DNA of 64,000 nucleotides from Rhizobiaceae bacterium (GCA_017643495.1 JAEPNK010000001.1:415623-479622), one strand, 5' to 3'; positions 37,196 to 46,101 are shown, numbered from the stretch's first letter. The notes: generated by a model from the sequence alone, not told the origin. Made by a program: numbers and translations.

Positions 37196-38815
37196 TTACT
37201 CCAGACCTGCGATTGATCGCGCAAACATTTCAGCTTCAAATGGCTCCAGATCCTCGACCTGCTCGCCAACTCCGAGAAAATAGACCGGCAGCTTGTGCCT
37301 GGCAGCAATGGAAACCAGAATGCCTCCCCTTGCGGTACCATCAAGCTTGGTCATGACGAGTCCGTTTACGCCAGCCACATCCTTGAAAATCTCGACTTGG
37401 TTGAGTGCATTCTGCCCCGTTGTCGCATCTAGCGTCAGAAGGACGGTGTGGGGTGCCGCCGGATCATGTTTCTTCAAAACCCGGATGATCTTCTCCAGCT
37501 CATCCATCAGTTCCTTGCGGTTCTGAAGACGACCGGCCGTATCCATCAACATAACGTCGCGACGCTGCTCCTTTGCCTCAAGATAGGCGTCATATGCAAG
37601 ACCGGCAGCATCTGCCCCGTGTTCTCGTGACATGACAGGCGCCTGTGTACGCTCACCCCAGATATGCAGTTGCTCAATCGCGGCAGCCCGAAACGTGTCC
37701 CCCGCTACCAGCAATGTTGAAAAACCGGCATCATAAAGCTTCTGGCTGATTTTACCGATGGTCGTGGTTTTGCCCGAACCATTGACGCCCACCACCAGAA
37801 TGACGTGAGGCTGATGTTCAAGGTCAAGTTCAAGCGGTTGTGCAACCGGCTCGAGAACCTGTGCAATCTCCTGTGCCATCACAAGCCGCACTTCCTCGTC
37901 TGTCACATCCTTGCCCATGCGTTGGCTGGCCAGTGCATCTGTCACATTCATGGCGGTCTCAACCCCGAGATCCGCCTGAATGAGAATGTCTTCAAGGTCC
38001 TGCAGCGTGTCCTCATCAAGTCGCTTTTTGGTAAATACCGATGTGATGTTTTCGCCAAGGGCAGAAGATGATCTTGAAAGCCCCTTGCGAAGCCTAAGAA
38101 ACCAGCTCTGGCGACGTTCATTTTCCTGTTGACCAGAAACATCGTCATCAATGACCGGTTGTGCTGTTCCGGTTGCAGGCGTACCGGATAGGTCCGGTTG
38201 CCCTTGCTGTTCATCGTTACCGGCCAATGCCATGTCATCAGCAGGCGCAGGCGCGGCCTTCGCAACTGCCTGTTTGGCGTGCTCTTCCTCCTCGGCCGCA
38301 AGCCGTGCCTGCTCTTCAGCCTTGGCAAGTTCTGCCGCTTCCTGTTTCTGTTTTTCCTCGGCCTCCTGTTTGGCTTTGGTGGCAGCGGCTTCTTGGCGTT
38401 CTTTCTCCTTGGCCGCCTCCTCCTCAGCCAGTTTTCTGGCCTGTTCTTCAGCGGCAGCTTTTTCCTCGGCCAGCTTGCGGGCTGCCGCTTCTGCTTCCCT
38501 GGCTGCCTGAGCCTCTTCCTCCGCTTTGCGTTTTGCTTCTGCCGACTTGCGTTCGGCTTCGATCGCAGCCTGTTCAGCGGCATGGCGTTCGACTTCAGCT
38601 TTTGCCAAAGCTTCTTTTTCTTTCCTGGCCTTTTCCTCTGCAGCCGCCTGTTCGCTTGCCTTGGCCGCAGCTTCCTGCCTTGCTTTTTCTTCCGCTTCTG
38701 CTGCTTCGCGAGCCTTTTCTTCGGCTAGCGCCGCCTCTTCAGCCTCGGCTTTTTTCTTGCCAAAGCCGAACGAGAACATGCGTTTCAGCAATCCGGGTTT
38801 GTTTTCTTCAGCCAA
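37196..38815 (-). CDS. ftsY: signal recognition particle receptor FtsY with long acidic N-terminal region
   Basis: FtsY docks ribosome-SRP complexes at the membrane. The NG GTPase domain (about 235-539) has VVGVNGSGKTTTIGKI, DTAGRLQNRKELMDEL and MTKLDGTARGG. The first 195 residues are an Ala/Glu/Lys-rich, probably coiled segment full of EEKARKEKE-like repeats, forming the A domain and longer than in many relatives. The repeat makes long spurious frames on the opposite strand. It starts at ATG 38815, 15 bases after mtaB. The partner Ffh is encoded at 50811. Confidence 0.96.
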   Translation of the reverse strand: MAEENKPGLLKRMFSFGFGKKKAEAEEAALAEEKAREAAEAEEKARQEAAAKASEQAAAEEKARKEKEALAKAEVERHAAEQAAIEAERKSAEAKRKAEEEAQAAREAEAAARKLAEEKAAAEEQARKLAEEEAAKEKERQEAAATKAKQEAEEKQKQEAAELAKAEEQARLAAEEEEHAKQAVAKAAPAPADDMALAGNDEQQGQPDLSGTPATGTAQPVIDDDVSGQQENERRQSWFLRLRKGLSRSSSALGENITSVFTKKRLDEDTLQDLEDILIQADLGVETAMNVTDALASQRMGKDVTDEEVRLVMAQEIAQVLEPVAQPLELDLEHQPHVILVVGVNGSGKTTTIGKISQKLYDAGFSTLLVAGDTFRAAAIEQLHIWGERTQAPVMSREHGADAAGLAYDAYLEAKEQRRDVMLMDTAGRLQNRKELMDELEKIIRVLKKHDPAAPHTVLLTLDATTGQNALNQVEIFKDVAGVNGLVMTKLDGTARGGILVSIAARHKLPVYFLGVGEQVEDLEPFEAEMFARSIAGLE

Positions 38816-38830
38816 CTTTGCCCCGTTTCC

Positions 38831-40198
38831 TTATCCAGCCTGCCGGAAGGCCTGCCTGTCTTCTGCCGGTTTGCCCAACAGGTGTTTGCCGTCATGGCCC
38901 TCAATTCGCATATCAACCACACTACCCTGAACCTGGTCACCCGTCAGCACCGTCGTAAATTGTGGTGTTCGTCCGATTCCCCCCCGTTCGACCAGCACCG
39001 AATGTACGCCGCTTGCAACCCGGTCGAGATGCGAACGATAGGCGGCCTCGCCTTTTTCCCTCAAACGGGCGGCACGCTCTTTTATTGTCGACCTGTCCAG
39101 TTGTGGCATCTTTGCAGCCGGTGTCTGTGGTCGCGGCGAAAACGGGAAAACATGCAGGAAATCCAGTCCGCATTCATCGACGACCGACAGGGAGTTCTCA
39201 AACATTGCTTCGGTTTCCGTCGGGAAACCGGCAATCATGTCAGCACCAAACACGATGTCAGGGCGCAGGTTGCGGACCGAATTGCAAAACTCGATTGAAT
39301 CATCACGAAGATGGCGTCGCTTCATGCGCTTGAGGATCAAATCATCCCCATGCTGAAGCGACAGATGCAAATGCGGCATGAAACGTTGTTCCGAAGCAAT
39401 TGCCTCCATCAGCGGTTCATCAACCTCGATTGAGTCGATGGAGGAAAGCCTGAGCCGGGGCAAATCCGGCACCTGCCTGAGGATTTTCTGGACAAGTGTG
39501 CCAAGTGTCGGTTTCCCCGGCAGATCGCCTCCGTAAGAGGTCGTGTCCACACCGGTCAAAACAACCTCGAGATAACCGTTGTCTACAAGTTTTCGGACCT
39601 GCTCCACCACGGCGCCCATGGGTGCTGACCTTGAATTGCCGCGGCCATAGGGAATAATGCAAAAAGTACAACGGTGATCGCAGCCGTTTTGCACCTGCAC
39701 GAAAGCCCGGCTGTGCCCGCCGATACAATCGACCATGTGGGGCGCGGATTCGGTTACCGCCATGATATCGTTGACCCGGACTTTCTCCGTGTCATTCACA
39801 CCAAAGTCAGGCAACGCCCTGTAAGGCTGGGAATGCAGTTTTTCCTCATTACCGATAACCAGATCGACCTCATCCATCCCGCCGAAACTCGCTGGCTCTG
39901 TCTGTGCCGCACAGCCTGAAACAATGATGCGGGCACCGGGATTGTCGCGTCTGGCACGTCGGATCGCCTGTTTAGCTTGACGGACAGCCTCACCGGTCAC
40001 CGCGCAAGTATTGACCAGAACCGCCCCGTCAGGGAGCGAGTCAAGACCCGCCTCACGTGCCTTGCGCAACATCACTTCGGATTCGTAGGCATTCAAACGG
40101 CAACCAAAGGTGAGAACCTCGATGCTTTCGCCAACTTCTTCCGTTGAATGGTTGCCTTTTTCCCGTGCCCGGATGTGGCTGGTTCCAGGATTACCCAT
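38831..40198 (-). CDS. mtaB: tRNA t6A37 methylthiotransferase MtaB
   Basis: MtaB converts t6A37 of tRNA to ms2t6A. The N-terminal UPF0004 domain has TFGCRLNAYESEVM, NTCAVTGEA and VSGCAAQTEP with its three cluster cysteines; the radical SAM motif is NGCDHRCTFCIIPYGRG; a TRAM domain ends the protein. The frame opens at GTG 40201, but ATG 40198 overlaps the dapF stop as TGATG with GAGGA upstream. About 28 polar residues precede the conserved core. Confidence 0.95.
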   Translation of the reverse strand: MGNPGTSHIRAREKGNHSTEEVGESIEVLTFGCRLNAYESEVMLRKAREAGLDSLPDGAVLVNTCAVTGEAVRQAKQAIRRARRDNPGARIIVSGCAAQTEPASFGGMDEVDLVIGNEEKLHSQPYRALPDFGVNDTEKVRVNDIMAVTESAPHMVDCIGGHSRAFVQVQNGCDHRCTFCIIPYGRGNSRSAPMGAVVEQVRKLVDNGYLEVVLTGVDTTSYGGDLPGKPTLGTLVQKILRQVPDLPRLRLSSIDSIEVDEPLMEAIASEQRFMPHLHLSLQHGDDLILKRMKRRHLRDDSIEFCNSVRNLRPDIVFGADMIAGFPTETEAMFENSLSVVDECGLDFLHVFPFSPRPQTPAAKMPQLDRSTIKERAARLREKGEAAYRSHLDRVASGVHSVLVERGGIGRTPQFTTVLTGDQVQGSVVDMRIEGHDGKHLLGKPAEDRQAFRQAG

Positions 40199-41079
40199 CA
40201 CGCGTCCTCGCGCGAGGTAACACCGGTTTCAGGATCGAACATGCCGGAAAACTCGAACTCGGCCGGACCTGTCATCAATACATGGTCTCGGTCATCCCAC
40301 TCGATTTCAAGCTCTCCCCCCGGCAGTGTAACAAGCGCCTTTCGGTCTGTAAGACCCTTGCGAACAGCACAGACAAGGGTCGCGCATGCAGCCGATCCGC
40401 AAGCTTGGGTAATTCCAACGCCACGTTCATAGGTGCGCAGGATCACATGATCGCGGGATTTGACCTCTGCAATTGAAATGTTGGCACCTTCCGGAAACAT
40501 CGGATGATAGACCAGCAAAGCGCCGATTTGCTCGAGATTGTATCCGTTCACATCACGGTCCGCCCAGAAAACACAATGCGGATTGCCCATGTTCGCCACA
40601 CTTGGCGTGTGAAGAATCGGATCATCTATTGGGCCGACTTGCAGCTCGATACCCGTCGTATCGCCAAATTCTTCTTCCAGAGGGATTTCGTCCCAACCGA
40701 ATTTCGGGATGCCCATATCGACAGTGATATTCGTTTCGCTAACGTAACGGGCGTTCAGTATTCCGGCACGGGTACGGAAAACAAACTGCTCTCTGGGTGA
40801 TTGCCGATTGAGCCATGAAACCACGCAGCGGGTTCCGTTTCCGCAGGCTTCCGCTTCCGACCCGTCGCTGTTCAGGATACGGACAACCGCATCGACACCC
40901 TCGCTGTCGCTGTCCCGGACCTCCATCACCTGGTCAAACCTGGTGGCCGGATCCGATGACAGGGCAATGGCCGCCTGTGGTGAAACAAACGTCTCATGAC
41001 CGCGCATGTCGGCAACCACGATCTGGTTGCCGGCGCCGTTCATTTTGACGAAAGGGACCCGGTTATTGCTCATGGGCAT
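40198..41079 (-). CDS. dapF: diaminopimelate epimerase
   Basis: DapF interconverts LL- and meso-diaminopimelate for lysine and peptidoglycan synthesis. The two catalytic cysteines are in EACGNGTRC and TQACGSAACA, and the start KMNGAGNQIVVAD is typical. Length 293 residues. ATG 41079 or ATG 41073 may be used. The stop overlaps mtaB by one base, and mtaB-ftsY-yciB follow in the same direction, giving a likely five-gene transcript. Confidence 0.96.
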   Translation of the reverse strand: MPMSNNRVPFVKMNGAGNQIVVADMRGHETFVSPQAAIALSSDPATRFDQVMEVRDSDSEGVDAVVRILNSDGSEAEACGNGTRCVVSWLNRQSPREQFVFRTRAGILNARYVSETNITVDMGIPKFGWDEIPLEEEFGDTTGIELQVGPIDDPILHTPSVANMGNPHCVFWADRDVNGYNLEQIGALLVYHPMFPEGANISIAEVKSRDHVILRTYERGVGITQACGSAACATLVCAVRKGLTDRKALVTLPGGELEIEWDDRDHVLMTGPAEFEFSGMFDPETGVTSREDA

Positions 41080-41146
41080 TCAAATAGTCCCGATTGCCTG
41101 CAATTGCAAAGGATAAGCATGATTGCGACAGCCCGGGTTGTGCGCT

Positions 41147-42214
41147 TCAAGCTTGCCAGATCTGTCCCGGCCGCATGGCCATGAATGTGTCTTCAGCAAT
41201 CCCGTATTTCTTTCTGGCCTCCTCAAGCGCGACAATCGGCGCGTCGATTTCCTCATTGGTAAGCTGAAAGGTTCCCCAGTGATGTCCGATGCTGGATTTT
41301 GCAGCCAGTGCGAGATGCCCGAGAACGGCTTCTTCCGGGTTCTGGTGTTGGCCCTTCATGAACCAGCGGGGCTCATAGGCACCGACCGGCAGGATCGCAA
41401 GGTCGACAGGGCCGTGTTTTTCTCGCAAGGCAGCATAGTTGCGCCCTGAATGATATCCGGTATCACCGATGTGATAGATGCGGTGATCCGGGGTCTCAAG
41501 AAGGAATGCGGCCCAGAGCGCCATTCGCCTGTCTCGAAATCCCCGCGCAGACCAGTGGTGAACCGGCTCAACATGCACATTCACATTATCCAGTTCAACC
41601 ACATCGCCCCAGTCACCGGTTGTCAAACGGGCATGGGGCAGGCTTTTCCGGATAATCCTGTCATTGCCCAATGGCGTGATGATGTTTGAATTGTGCTTTT
41701 CGACGATCTTGCCCAGCGTTGCCAGATCCAGATGATCGTAATGGTTATGTGTCAGCAGCACGTGATCAACCGGAGGGAGGTCATCAAGATCGATGCCTGG
41801 TCTGTTCACCCTTTTCGGTCCGGCAAAGCTGAACGGACTTGCCCTTGCTGACCATACCGGGTCGGTAAGAAAATTGAGGGCCTGGGTCTGGATCAGCAAG
41901 GTCGCATGCCCCACCATTGTGACAGTAATCCCGGAACCCGTGACACGGGTACGGGGCACTGCCTGCCTGTATGGACTTGGGTAGTCCTTTGGCCACTTTG
42001 CCCGCCTGGATCCAAATTGCCATCTGAGAAGATCGGCAAACGATCCCGGCTCCACTCCGTCAGGATTGAAAAACATCCTCCCGTCAAAATGATCGGAAAC
42101 AGGGCCGTTGTAATAGGGGTTCGCCCCGTTGCCAGATCTCTTCCGCCCAACTCCTCTTTTCAGCGTTGTGAGAGATTCCGGTCGTGGCCACCTGAAAAAT
42201 TGTCTTCGGTTCAA
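41147..42214 (-). CDS. metallo-beta-lactamase-fold hydrolase (UlaG/NAPE-PLD-like)
   Basis: The metal-binding motif THNHYDHLDLA is intact, with later ligands in VEPVHHWSARG, IGDTGYH and GHHWGTF. The N-terminal NPYYNGPVSDHFDGRMFFNP and PRTRVTGSGITVTMVGHAT segments place it with the NAPE-PLD-like family, of which bacterial members may cleave phosphodiesters. The only start upstream of the conserved region is TTG 42214, which has AGGA seven bases before it. The resulting N terminus, NRRQFFRW, resembles a twin-arginine motif, but no hydrophobic core follows. Confidence 0.82.
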   Translation of the reverse strand: MNRRQFFRWPRPESLTTLKRGVGRKRSGNGANPYYNGPVSDHFDGRMFFNPDGVEPGSFADLLRWQFGSRRAKWPKDYPSPYRQAVPRTRVTGSGITVTMVGHATLLIQTQALNFLTDPVWSARASPFSFAGPKRVNRPGIDLDDLPPVDHVLLTHNHYDHLDLATLGKIVEKHNSNIITPLGNDRIIRKSLPHARLTTGDWGDVVELDNVNVHVEPVHHWSARGFRDRRMALWAAFLLETPDHRIYHIGDTGYHSGRNYAALREKHGPVDLAILPVGAYEPRWFMKGQHQNPEEAVLGHLALAAKSSIGHHWGTFQLTNEEIDAPIVALEEARKKYGIAEDTFMAMRPGQIWQA

Positions 42215-42279
42215 CGCACTGTCCTGTTGTTAGCGGATAGGGAATGGCATAGGTTCTCGCTGGTGTTCGGAGGTTATAC

Positions 42280-43254
42280 ATGTCTGGCTATCCAAAAAAG
42301 GTTGAATTTCGTGAAGAGGGCCCGCGCGAGGGATTTCAGATCGAGAAAACGGTTTATCCAATAGAGCAGCGGGCAGAACTGATTGACCGTCTTAGTGAAA
42401 CCGGCCTCAGGCACATTCAGGTCGGTTCCTTTGTCAGCCCGAAATACGTCCCGCAAATGGCGGACACAGCCCTGCTTTTTGACAGGATCAATCGCAAGGA
42501 AGGCGTGAACTACACCGCCCTTTGGCTCAACGAAAAGGGTTTTCGGCAAGCCCTGGCCGCCAGGGATGTGCATATTGATGCGCGGCTGTTCTTCTATGCG
42601 TCTGATGCCTTCGCCAGACATAACAACAATGCCTCTGCTGAGGAAATGCGAGACCGCCAGCGGGACTGGATTTCGGTTTATCGTGATGCAGGACACGCCA
42701 TTGAAGGCGCGTATGTGATGGCAGCCTTTGGCTGCAACATGCAGGGTGAGGTGCCGCCCGAACATGTCCACGACCTGTTCCGCCATATCGTTGCAATGAG
42801 CGAGGAAGAGGAAATTCCTGTCCCCAATCTCATAATTGCCGATACAATGGGCTGGGCAACGCCCGAAGCCGTCAAACGCATGGTGAATGCGGCCCGGGAA
42901 ATTGCCCCTTCTGCACGCATATGCATGCACATTCACGACACCCGGGGACTGGGAATTGCCAATCTGCATGCAGCCCTTGAGGAAGGCGTTGACCTGTTTG
43001 AAAGTTCTGTTGCAGGACTGGGCGGCTGCCCTTTCGCCGGACATGGCTCCACCCGTGCGGCAGGCAATGTGTGCACGGAGGATGCTGTATTTCTCTGTCA
43101 CGAACTCGGTCTTGAAACCGGCATCGACCTTGAAAAACTGATCGAGGCAGCCCGGTTTGCCGAAGAGATACTGGGTGGCACGCTGATGGGCCGGGTCATG
43201 CATTCCGGCGGACTGAACCGGTTCCGGGAAAACAGCACTGGAGACAGGCGATGA
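42280..43254 (+). CDS. hydroxymethylglutaryl-CoA lyase family protein
   Basis: This DRE-TIM barrel protein (324 residues) has the lyase signature elements EEGPREGFQ, MHIHDTRGLGIANLHAA with the metal-binding HxH, and GLGGCPFAGHGSTRAAGNV with the catalytic Cys. HMG-CoA lyase splits HMG-CoA to acetoacetate and acetyl-CoA in leucine degradation, but relatives act on other acyl-CoAs. The crotonase gene overlaps its stop by four bases, so the pair likely works in one catabolic route. Confidence 0.85.
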   Translation: MSGYPKKVEFREEGPREGFQIEKTVYPIEQRAELIDRLSETGLRHIQVGSFVSPKYVPQMADTALLFDRINRKEGVNYTALWLNEKGFRQALAARDVHIDARLFFYASDAFARHNNNASAEEMRDRQRDWISVYRDAGHAIEGAYVMAAFGCNMQGEVPPEHVHDLFRHIVAMSEEEEIPVPNLIIADTMGWATPEAVKRMVNAAREIAPSARICMHIHDTRGLGIANLHAALEEGVDLFESSVAGLGGCPFAGHGSTRAAGNVCTEDAVFLCHELGLETGIDLEKLIEAARFAEEILGGTLMGRVMHSGGLNRFRENSTGDRR

Positions 43255-44033
43255 CCGAAAGCGTTCTGTTCGACGTCAGCGAAGACGGCATAGCCACAGT
43301 TACAATAAACCGTCCTGCAGCAAAGAATGCGCTAGACATGGCAACGGCAAGCGGATTGATCGATTGCTGGAACGAGATAGAGGGCAGCGAGGCAATCCGT
43401 GTTGCAATCCTTACGTCTGCCGATTGCGGGGTATTTTGCGCGGGCATGGACCTCAAAGAGGCGGCCCGGGTAAAGGCCGAACAGGGGATTGACATCCTGC
43501 AGATATTTCCCGAGCCCCAGAACGATACGCTGCGCGCAATGAAAAAACCGGTGATCGCAGCCATGACAGGCTCGCTGATGGCTGGCGGCATGATGCTGTC
43601 ACTCAATTGCGATCTCCGTATCGGCCTTGCCGGCAGCAAGGCGGGCATAACCGAAGTCAAGGTTGGGCGCGGCTCACCGTGGGCAGCGCCGGCACTCTAC
43701 ATGCTGCCGCAACCCATATTGATGGAAATCGTGCTGACCGGTGAACTGATGCCGATAGAAAAACTGCATCATTACGGTTTTACAAATTATGTCGAGGAAA
43801 CGCCTGATGCTGTGCGGACAAGAGCGCATCAATTGGCAAGCAGCATCATTGCCGGCGCTCCGCTTTCGGTAAAGGCGGCAAAGGGCAGCGTTCACGCCAC
43901 CATGAATCTTGGCCGTGCCGAAGGCCTGAAAGCCGCATGGGAACTGCACAAGGAAGTTTATGCATCCGAAGATGCAGTGGAAGGTCCCAAAGCCTTTTCC
44001 GAAAAAAGAAAGCCGGAGTGGAAGGGCCGCTGA
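43251..44033 (+). CDS. enoyl-CoA hydratase/isomerase family protein
   Basis: A crotonase-fold protein of 260 residues with the CoA-binding start VTINRPAAKNALD, the oxyanion-hole segments CAGMDLKEA and GSLMAGGMMLSLNCDLRIG, and the C-terminal FSEKRKPEWKGR. In the first catalytic position (SKAGITEVKVGRG) the usual Glu pair is only partly conserved, so isomerase or hydratase activity cannot be decided. It overlaps the HMG-CoA lyase gene by ATGA. Confidence 0.85.
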   Translation: MTESVLFDVSEDGIATVTINRPAAKNALDMATASGLIDCWNEIEGSEAIRVAILTSADCGVFCAGMDLKEAARVKAEQGIDILQIFPEPQNDTLRAMKKPVIAAMTGSLMAGGMMLSLNCDLRIGLAGSKAGITEVKVGRGSPWAAPALYMLPQPILMEIVLTGELMPIEKLHHYGFTNYVEETPDAVRTRAHQLASSIIAGAPLSVKAAKGSVHATMNLGRAEGLKAAWELHKEVYASEDAVEGPKAFSEKRKPEWKGR

Positions 44034-44037
44034 AACT

Positions 44038-44718
44038 TCAGCCTGTTCCAAGCCGTGCGCTGGTATCTTCTCTCCGGTCACCTTCCGCCATGCGCTCAAA
44101 CGCTTTTCTCCACCCTTCAGCAAGACTGGTCAAGGAAGCCAGGCAACGGGCGTCTTCTTCACTGATGCGGCGCGTCAGGCGGGCAAAAGTTACCCGCGCC
44201 ACTGTCCAGTCGGGATTGGTGCGTTCAAGCAACCCGATCCGGTCTCCGGCCTTGACCGTGCCTGTTTCAAGCACCCTGTAATACCAGCCGGTCCTGCCCG
44301 TTTTCTGAAACAGGTATGCCATGCGCGGTTCCCGGGTATGGGCATTCAGCTTCCAGCAGGGCTGTCGCCCCTGGCTGATTTGAACAGTCGCGGTGCCAAG
44401 CCGAAAGACATCTCCGATGCATGCAGTGTCTTCCGCAATGTCCTGCGTGCTGATATTTTCACCAAATCCGCCCGGAAAGAGGTCATCGCGCTCCAGTTCC
44501 CCGCGCCAGGTTGCATAATGTTCTCCGGGATAATGATGAACAGCCTTGTCCATGCCGCCATGTACCGAGAGGTCGGCCTGTTCGTCCGTTACAAATCCGT
44601 CAATTTCCAGACTTAGCCGCCTGTCAACCGCCTGTTTGCCAATCGCCGATTTCGGCTTGTCCAACCATCTCGTGTCAGCCTTTCCGACATAAATACCGTT
44701 CACGGCAAGATCACTCAT
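44038..44718 (-). CDS. MOSC domain protein (YiiM-like)
   Basis: MOSC domains bind molybdenum-sulfur cofactor chemistry through a conserved cysteine, seen here in QISQGRQPCWKLNAH. The LSVHGGMDKAVHHYPGEHY and FGENIST segments match the YiiM group, which reduces N-hydroxylated bases. The C-terminal 70 residues form the usual helical add-on. The ATG overlaps the stop of the MarR gene as ATGA, so the two are translationally coupled. It converges on the crotonase gene with four bases between. Confidence 0.88.
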   Translation of the reverse strand: MSDLAVNGIYVGKADTRWLDKPKSAIGKQAVDRRLSLEIDGFVTDEQADLSVHGGMDKAVHHYPGEHYATWRGELERDDLFPGGFGENISTQDIAEDTACIGDVFRLGTATVQISQGRQPCWKLNAHTREPRMAYLFQKTGRTGWYYRVLETGTVKAGDRIGLLERTNPDWTVARVTFARLTRRISEEDARCLASLTSLAEGWRKAFERMAEGDRREDTSARLGTG

Positions 44719-45254
44719 GCGGGCTCCTGTTCATGACATATCTGTAGAGCTTCCTCAGGCTGCAAGTTTACACCGAGCAGTCGGCAATATCGCTTTGATC
44801 CATCCTGTTCGTGATGAATGCAGTCTTTGCAAATTCCAAAAGGTCGAAATCCCCGCTCAGCCACACGCGCCTGAAGCAGCCGACGCAACAATTGCTCCAG
44901 CATTCTTGCTTCTGCCAGTGAAAGATCGCCAATTCCCGGGTTCGGCCGGCCATCCCTGACAGTCCTTCCTCCCTTATCCGTGAGATGGTAGGAAATTGAC
45001 CGCTTGTCGGTTTCCGACCGTTTTTCTGAAACCAGCCCCTTCTGCACCAGCGATTTGAGACTTTGCGACATGGTTCCGCGAGTGGTGCCAAGGTAGTCCG
45101 CAACATGTGACGGAGAACGGGAAAACCTGTTTGCCCTCGACAGGTAATCGAGAACAGCTGCCTGCGCAGCATTCATTCCCGGTGAACGCCAATCGCTGGC
45201 ATCGACTCGCGAAAGCCGGTTGAGCAAGGCAGTGATTGTATCTGCTGTATTCAT
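44715..45254 (-). CDS. MarR-family regulator with four-cysteine C-terminal tail
   Basis: Residues 28-100 form a winged helix with recognition-helix segment TTRGTMSQSLKSLVQKGLV and wing ETDKRSISYHLT. After a helical dimerisation region comes a cysteine-rich tail: C142, C145, C157 and C173 in a CX2C-X11-C-X15-C pattern (ICKDCIHHE, RYCRLLG, LQICHEQ). Such a pattern suggests a zinc or iron-sulfur site that could sense metal, oxygen or redox state. It is coupled to the MOSC gene and divergent from an exported protein gene. A palindrome in the shared promoter (45269-45302) is the probable operator. Confidence 0.85.
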   Translation of the reverse strand: MNTADTITALLNRLSRVDASDWRSPGMNAAQAAVLDYLSRANRFSRSPSHVADYLGTTRGTMSQSLKSLVQKGLVSEKRSETDKRSISYHLTDKGGRTVRDGRPNPGIGDLSLAEARMLEQLLRRLLQARVAERGFRPFGICKDCIHHEQDGSKRYCRLLGVNLQPEEALQICHEQEPA

Positions 45255-45268
45255 GAAGAAATTATATT

Positions 45269-45302
45269 CGAGTCGAAACCATCTTGCAATAGTTTCGACT
45301 CG
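45269..45302. promoter_or_regulatory. 11-bp inverted repeat, probable MarR operator
   Basis: CGAGTCGAAAC (45269-45279) and GTTTCGACTCG (45292-45302) are perfect inverted copies with a 12-base spacer. Each arm also holds a smaller palindrome, TTCGA-G-TCGAA in the left arm. The site lies 15 bases before the regulator start and 38 bases before the divergent gene, where it would cover both promoters. MarR proteins usually repress their own divergent promoter region from such sites. Confidence 0.7.
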
Positions 45303-45340
45303 CTACTAATATGCCTGGACCATCAACCAGGAGTCAGAAC

Positions 45341-46090
45341 ATGATAAAACCATCCCTAATTGCAGCACTTGGCTGTTTGCTTGCAGAAGCGGCATTTGCA
45401 GACGAGAGCCACGCCACCAATCAGGAAACCGCCATACGTTCGGCGCAAAAAACAGGTATCACCGCCTCGTTTGACATTCTTGCCGCCCACGCGCATCGCA
45501 AGGACAACCGCATAACCTTTCACATGACAACCGGCGGAAAGGCTGGCGCAACCATGCCCCAACCGAATGGCAGCCTTGGTGGGGCCGGAGTTTTCTCCTA
45601 TGTATGGCCAACCTCACTGGACCCGGCTGCTGTCGGCTTTGAAGGCAAGACAGGCATTCTTGCACTTGCTGCAACCAGCCATCCGGACTTCGACGACACA
45701 CCGCTTTTCGATGAGAATGGAGACGGAAACCTGGAAAATGACGGCGCACGTTGGCACAGTCACTGGGTTGTCCTCACCCCAACCGCTGCCTGCGGGAACA
45801 ATGCCCTTGCCGTTCGCGACATTCCCGAAGGTGAAACGCCAAAAATGCCGGCTACCTGGCCGGGTTTGCCGATTTTCATCGACAGTCCGGGCTACACCCC
45901 CCGCTTTGACGGACCGGAAATTGCTGTGACTGTGCCGTTTTCTGCAGAAATCGACCTGAAAAATGTTGCCTATGACGGGGTAACCTCTGCATTGCGCGTA
46001 AACGAAAACATCCATGCACCGCTGCTTTGCGTTACAGACATATTCGACATTGCATCGGGAGACTTGAGCCTGCCGGGCAAGATTGACTGA
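45341..46090 (+). CDS. exported protein of unknown function with EF-hand-like loop
   Basis: A signal peptide (MIKPSLIAALGCLLAEAAFA, then DE) starts at ATG 45341, eight bases after AGGAG. The mature protein of about 229 residues is acidic. It contains DENGDGNLENDG, a calcium-loop-like sequence, and two histidines in RWHSHWVVL. Two cysteines (AACGNN and LLCVTD) could form a disulfide. I do not recognise a family. Divergence from the MarR-MOSC operon over a palindromic site suggests it belongs to the same regulon. Confidence 0.7.
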   Translation: MIKPSLIAALGCLLAEAAFADESHATNQETAIRSAQKTGITASFDILAAHAHRKDNRITFHMTTGGKAGATMPQPNGSLGGAGVFSYVWPTSLDPAAVGFEGKTGILALAATSHPDFDDTPLFDENGDGNLENDGARWHSHWVVLTPTAACGNNALAVRDIPEGETPKMPATWPGLPIFIDSPGYTPRFDGPEIAVTVPFSAEIDLKNVAYDGVTSALRVNENIHAPLLCVTDIFDIASGDLSLPGKID

Positions 46091-46101
46091 ATACATTATC
46101 C

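Noticed and set aside
38161-38958. Long plus-strand open frames (up to 265 codons) rich in Leu, Pro and Phe
   Set aside because: They are the antisense of the Ala/Glu/Lys-rich repeat region of ftsY, whose skewed codons remove stops on the other strand; no motifs or ribosome binding sites support them.
41147-42214. Tat export of the metallo-beta-lactamase-fold enzyme
   Set aside because: The RRQFF motif is not followed by a hydrophobic core or a cleavage site, so export by Tat is not supported.
42274-43203. A 309-codon minus-strand frame
   Set aside because: It is fully antisense to the HMG-CoA lyase gene, which has intact catalytic motifs; the antisense protein shows no recognisable domain.
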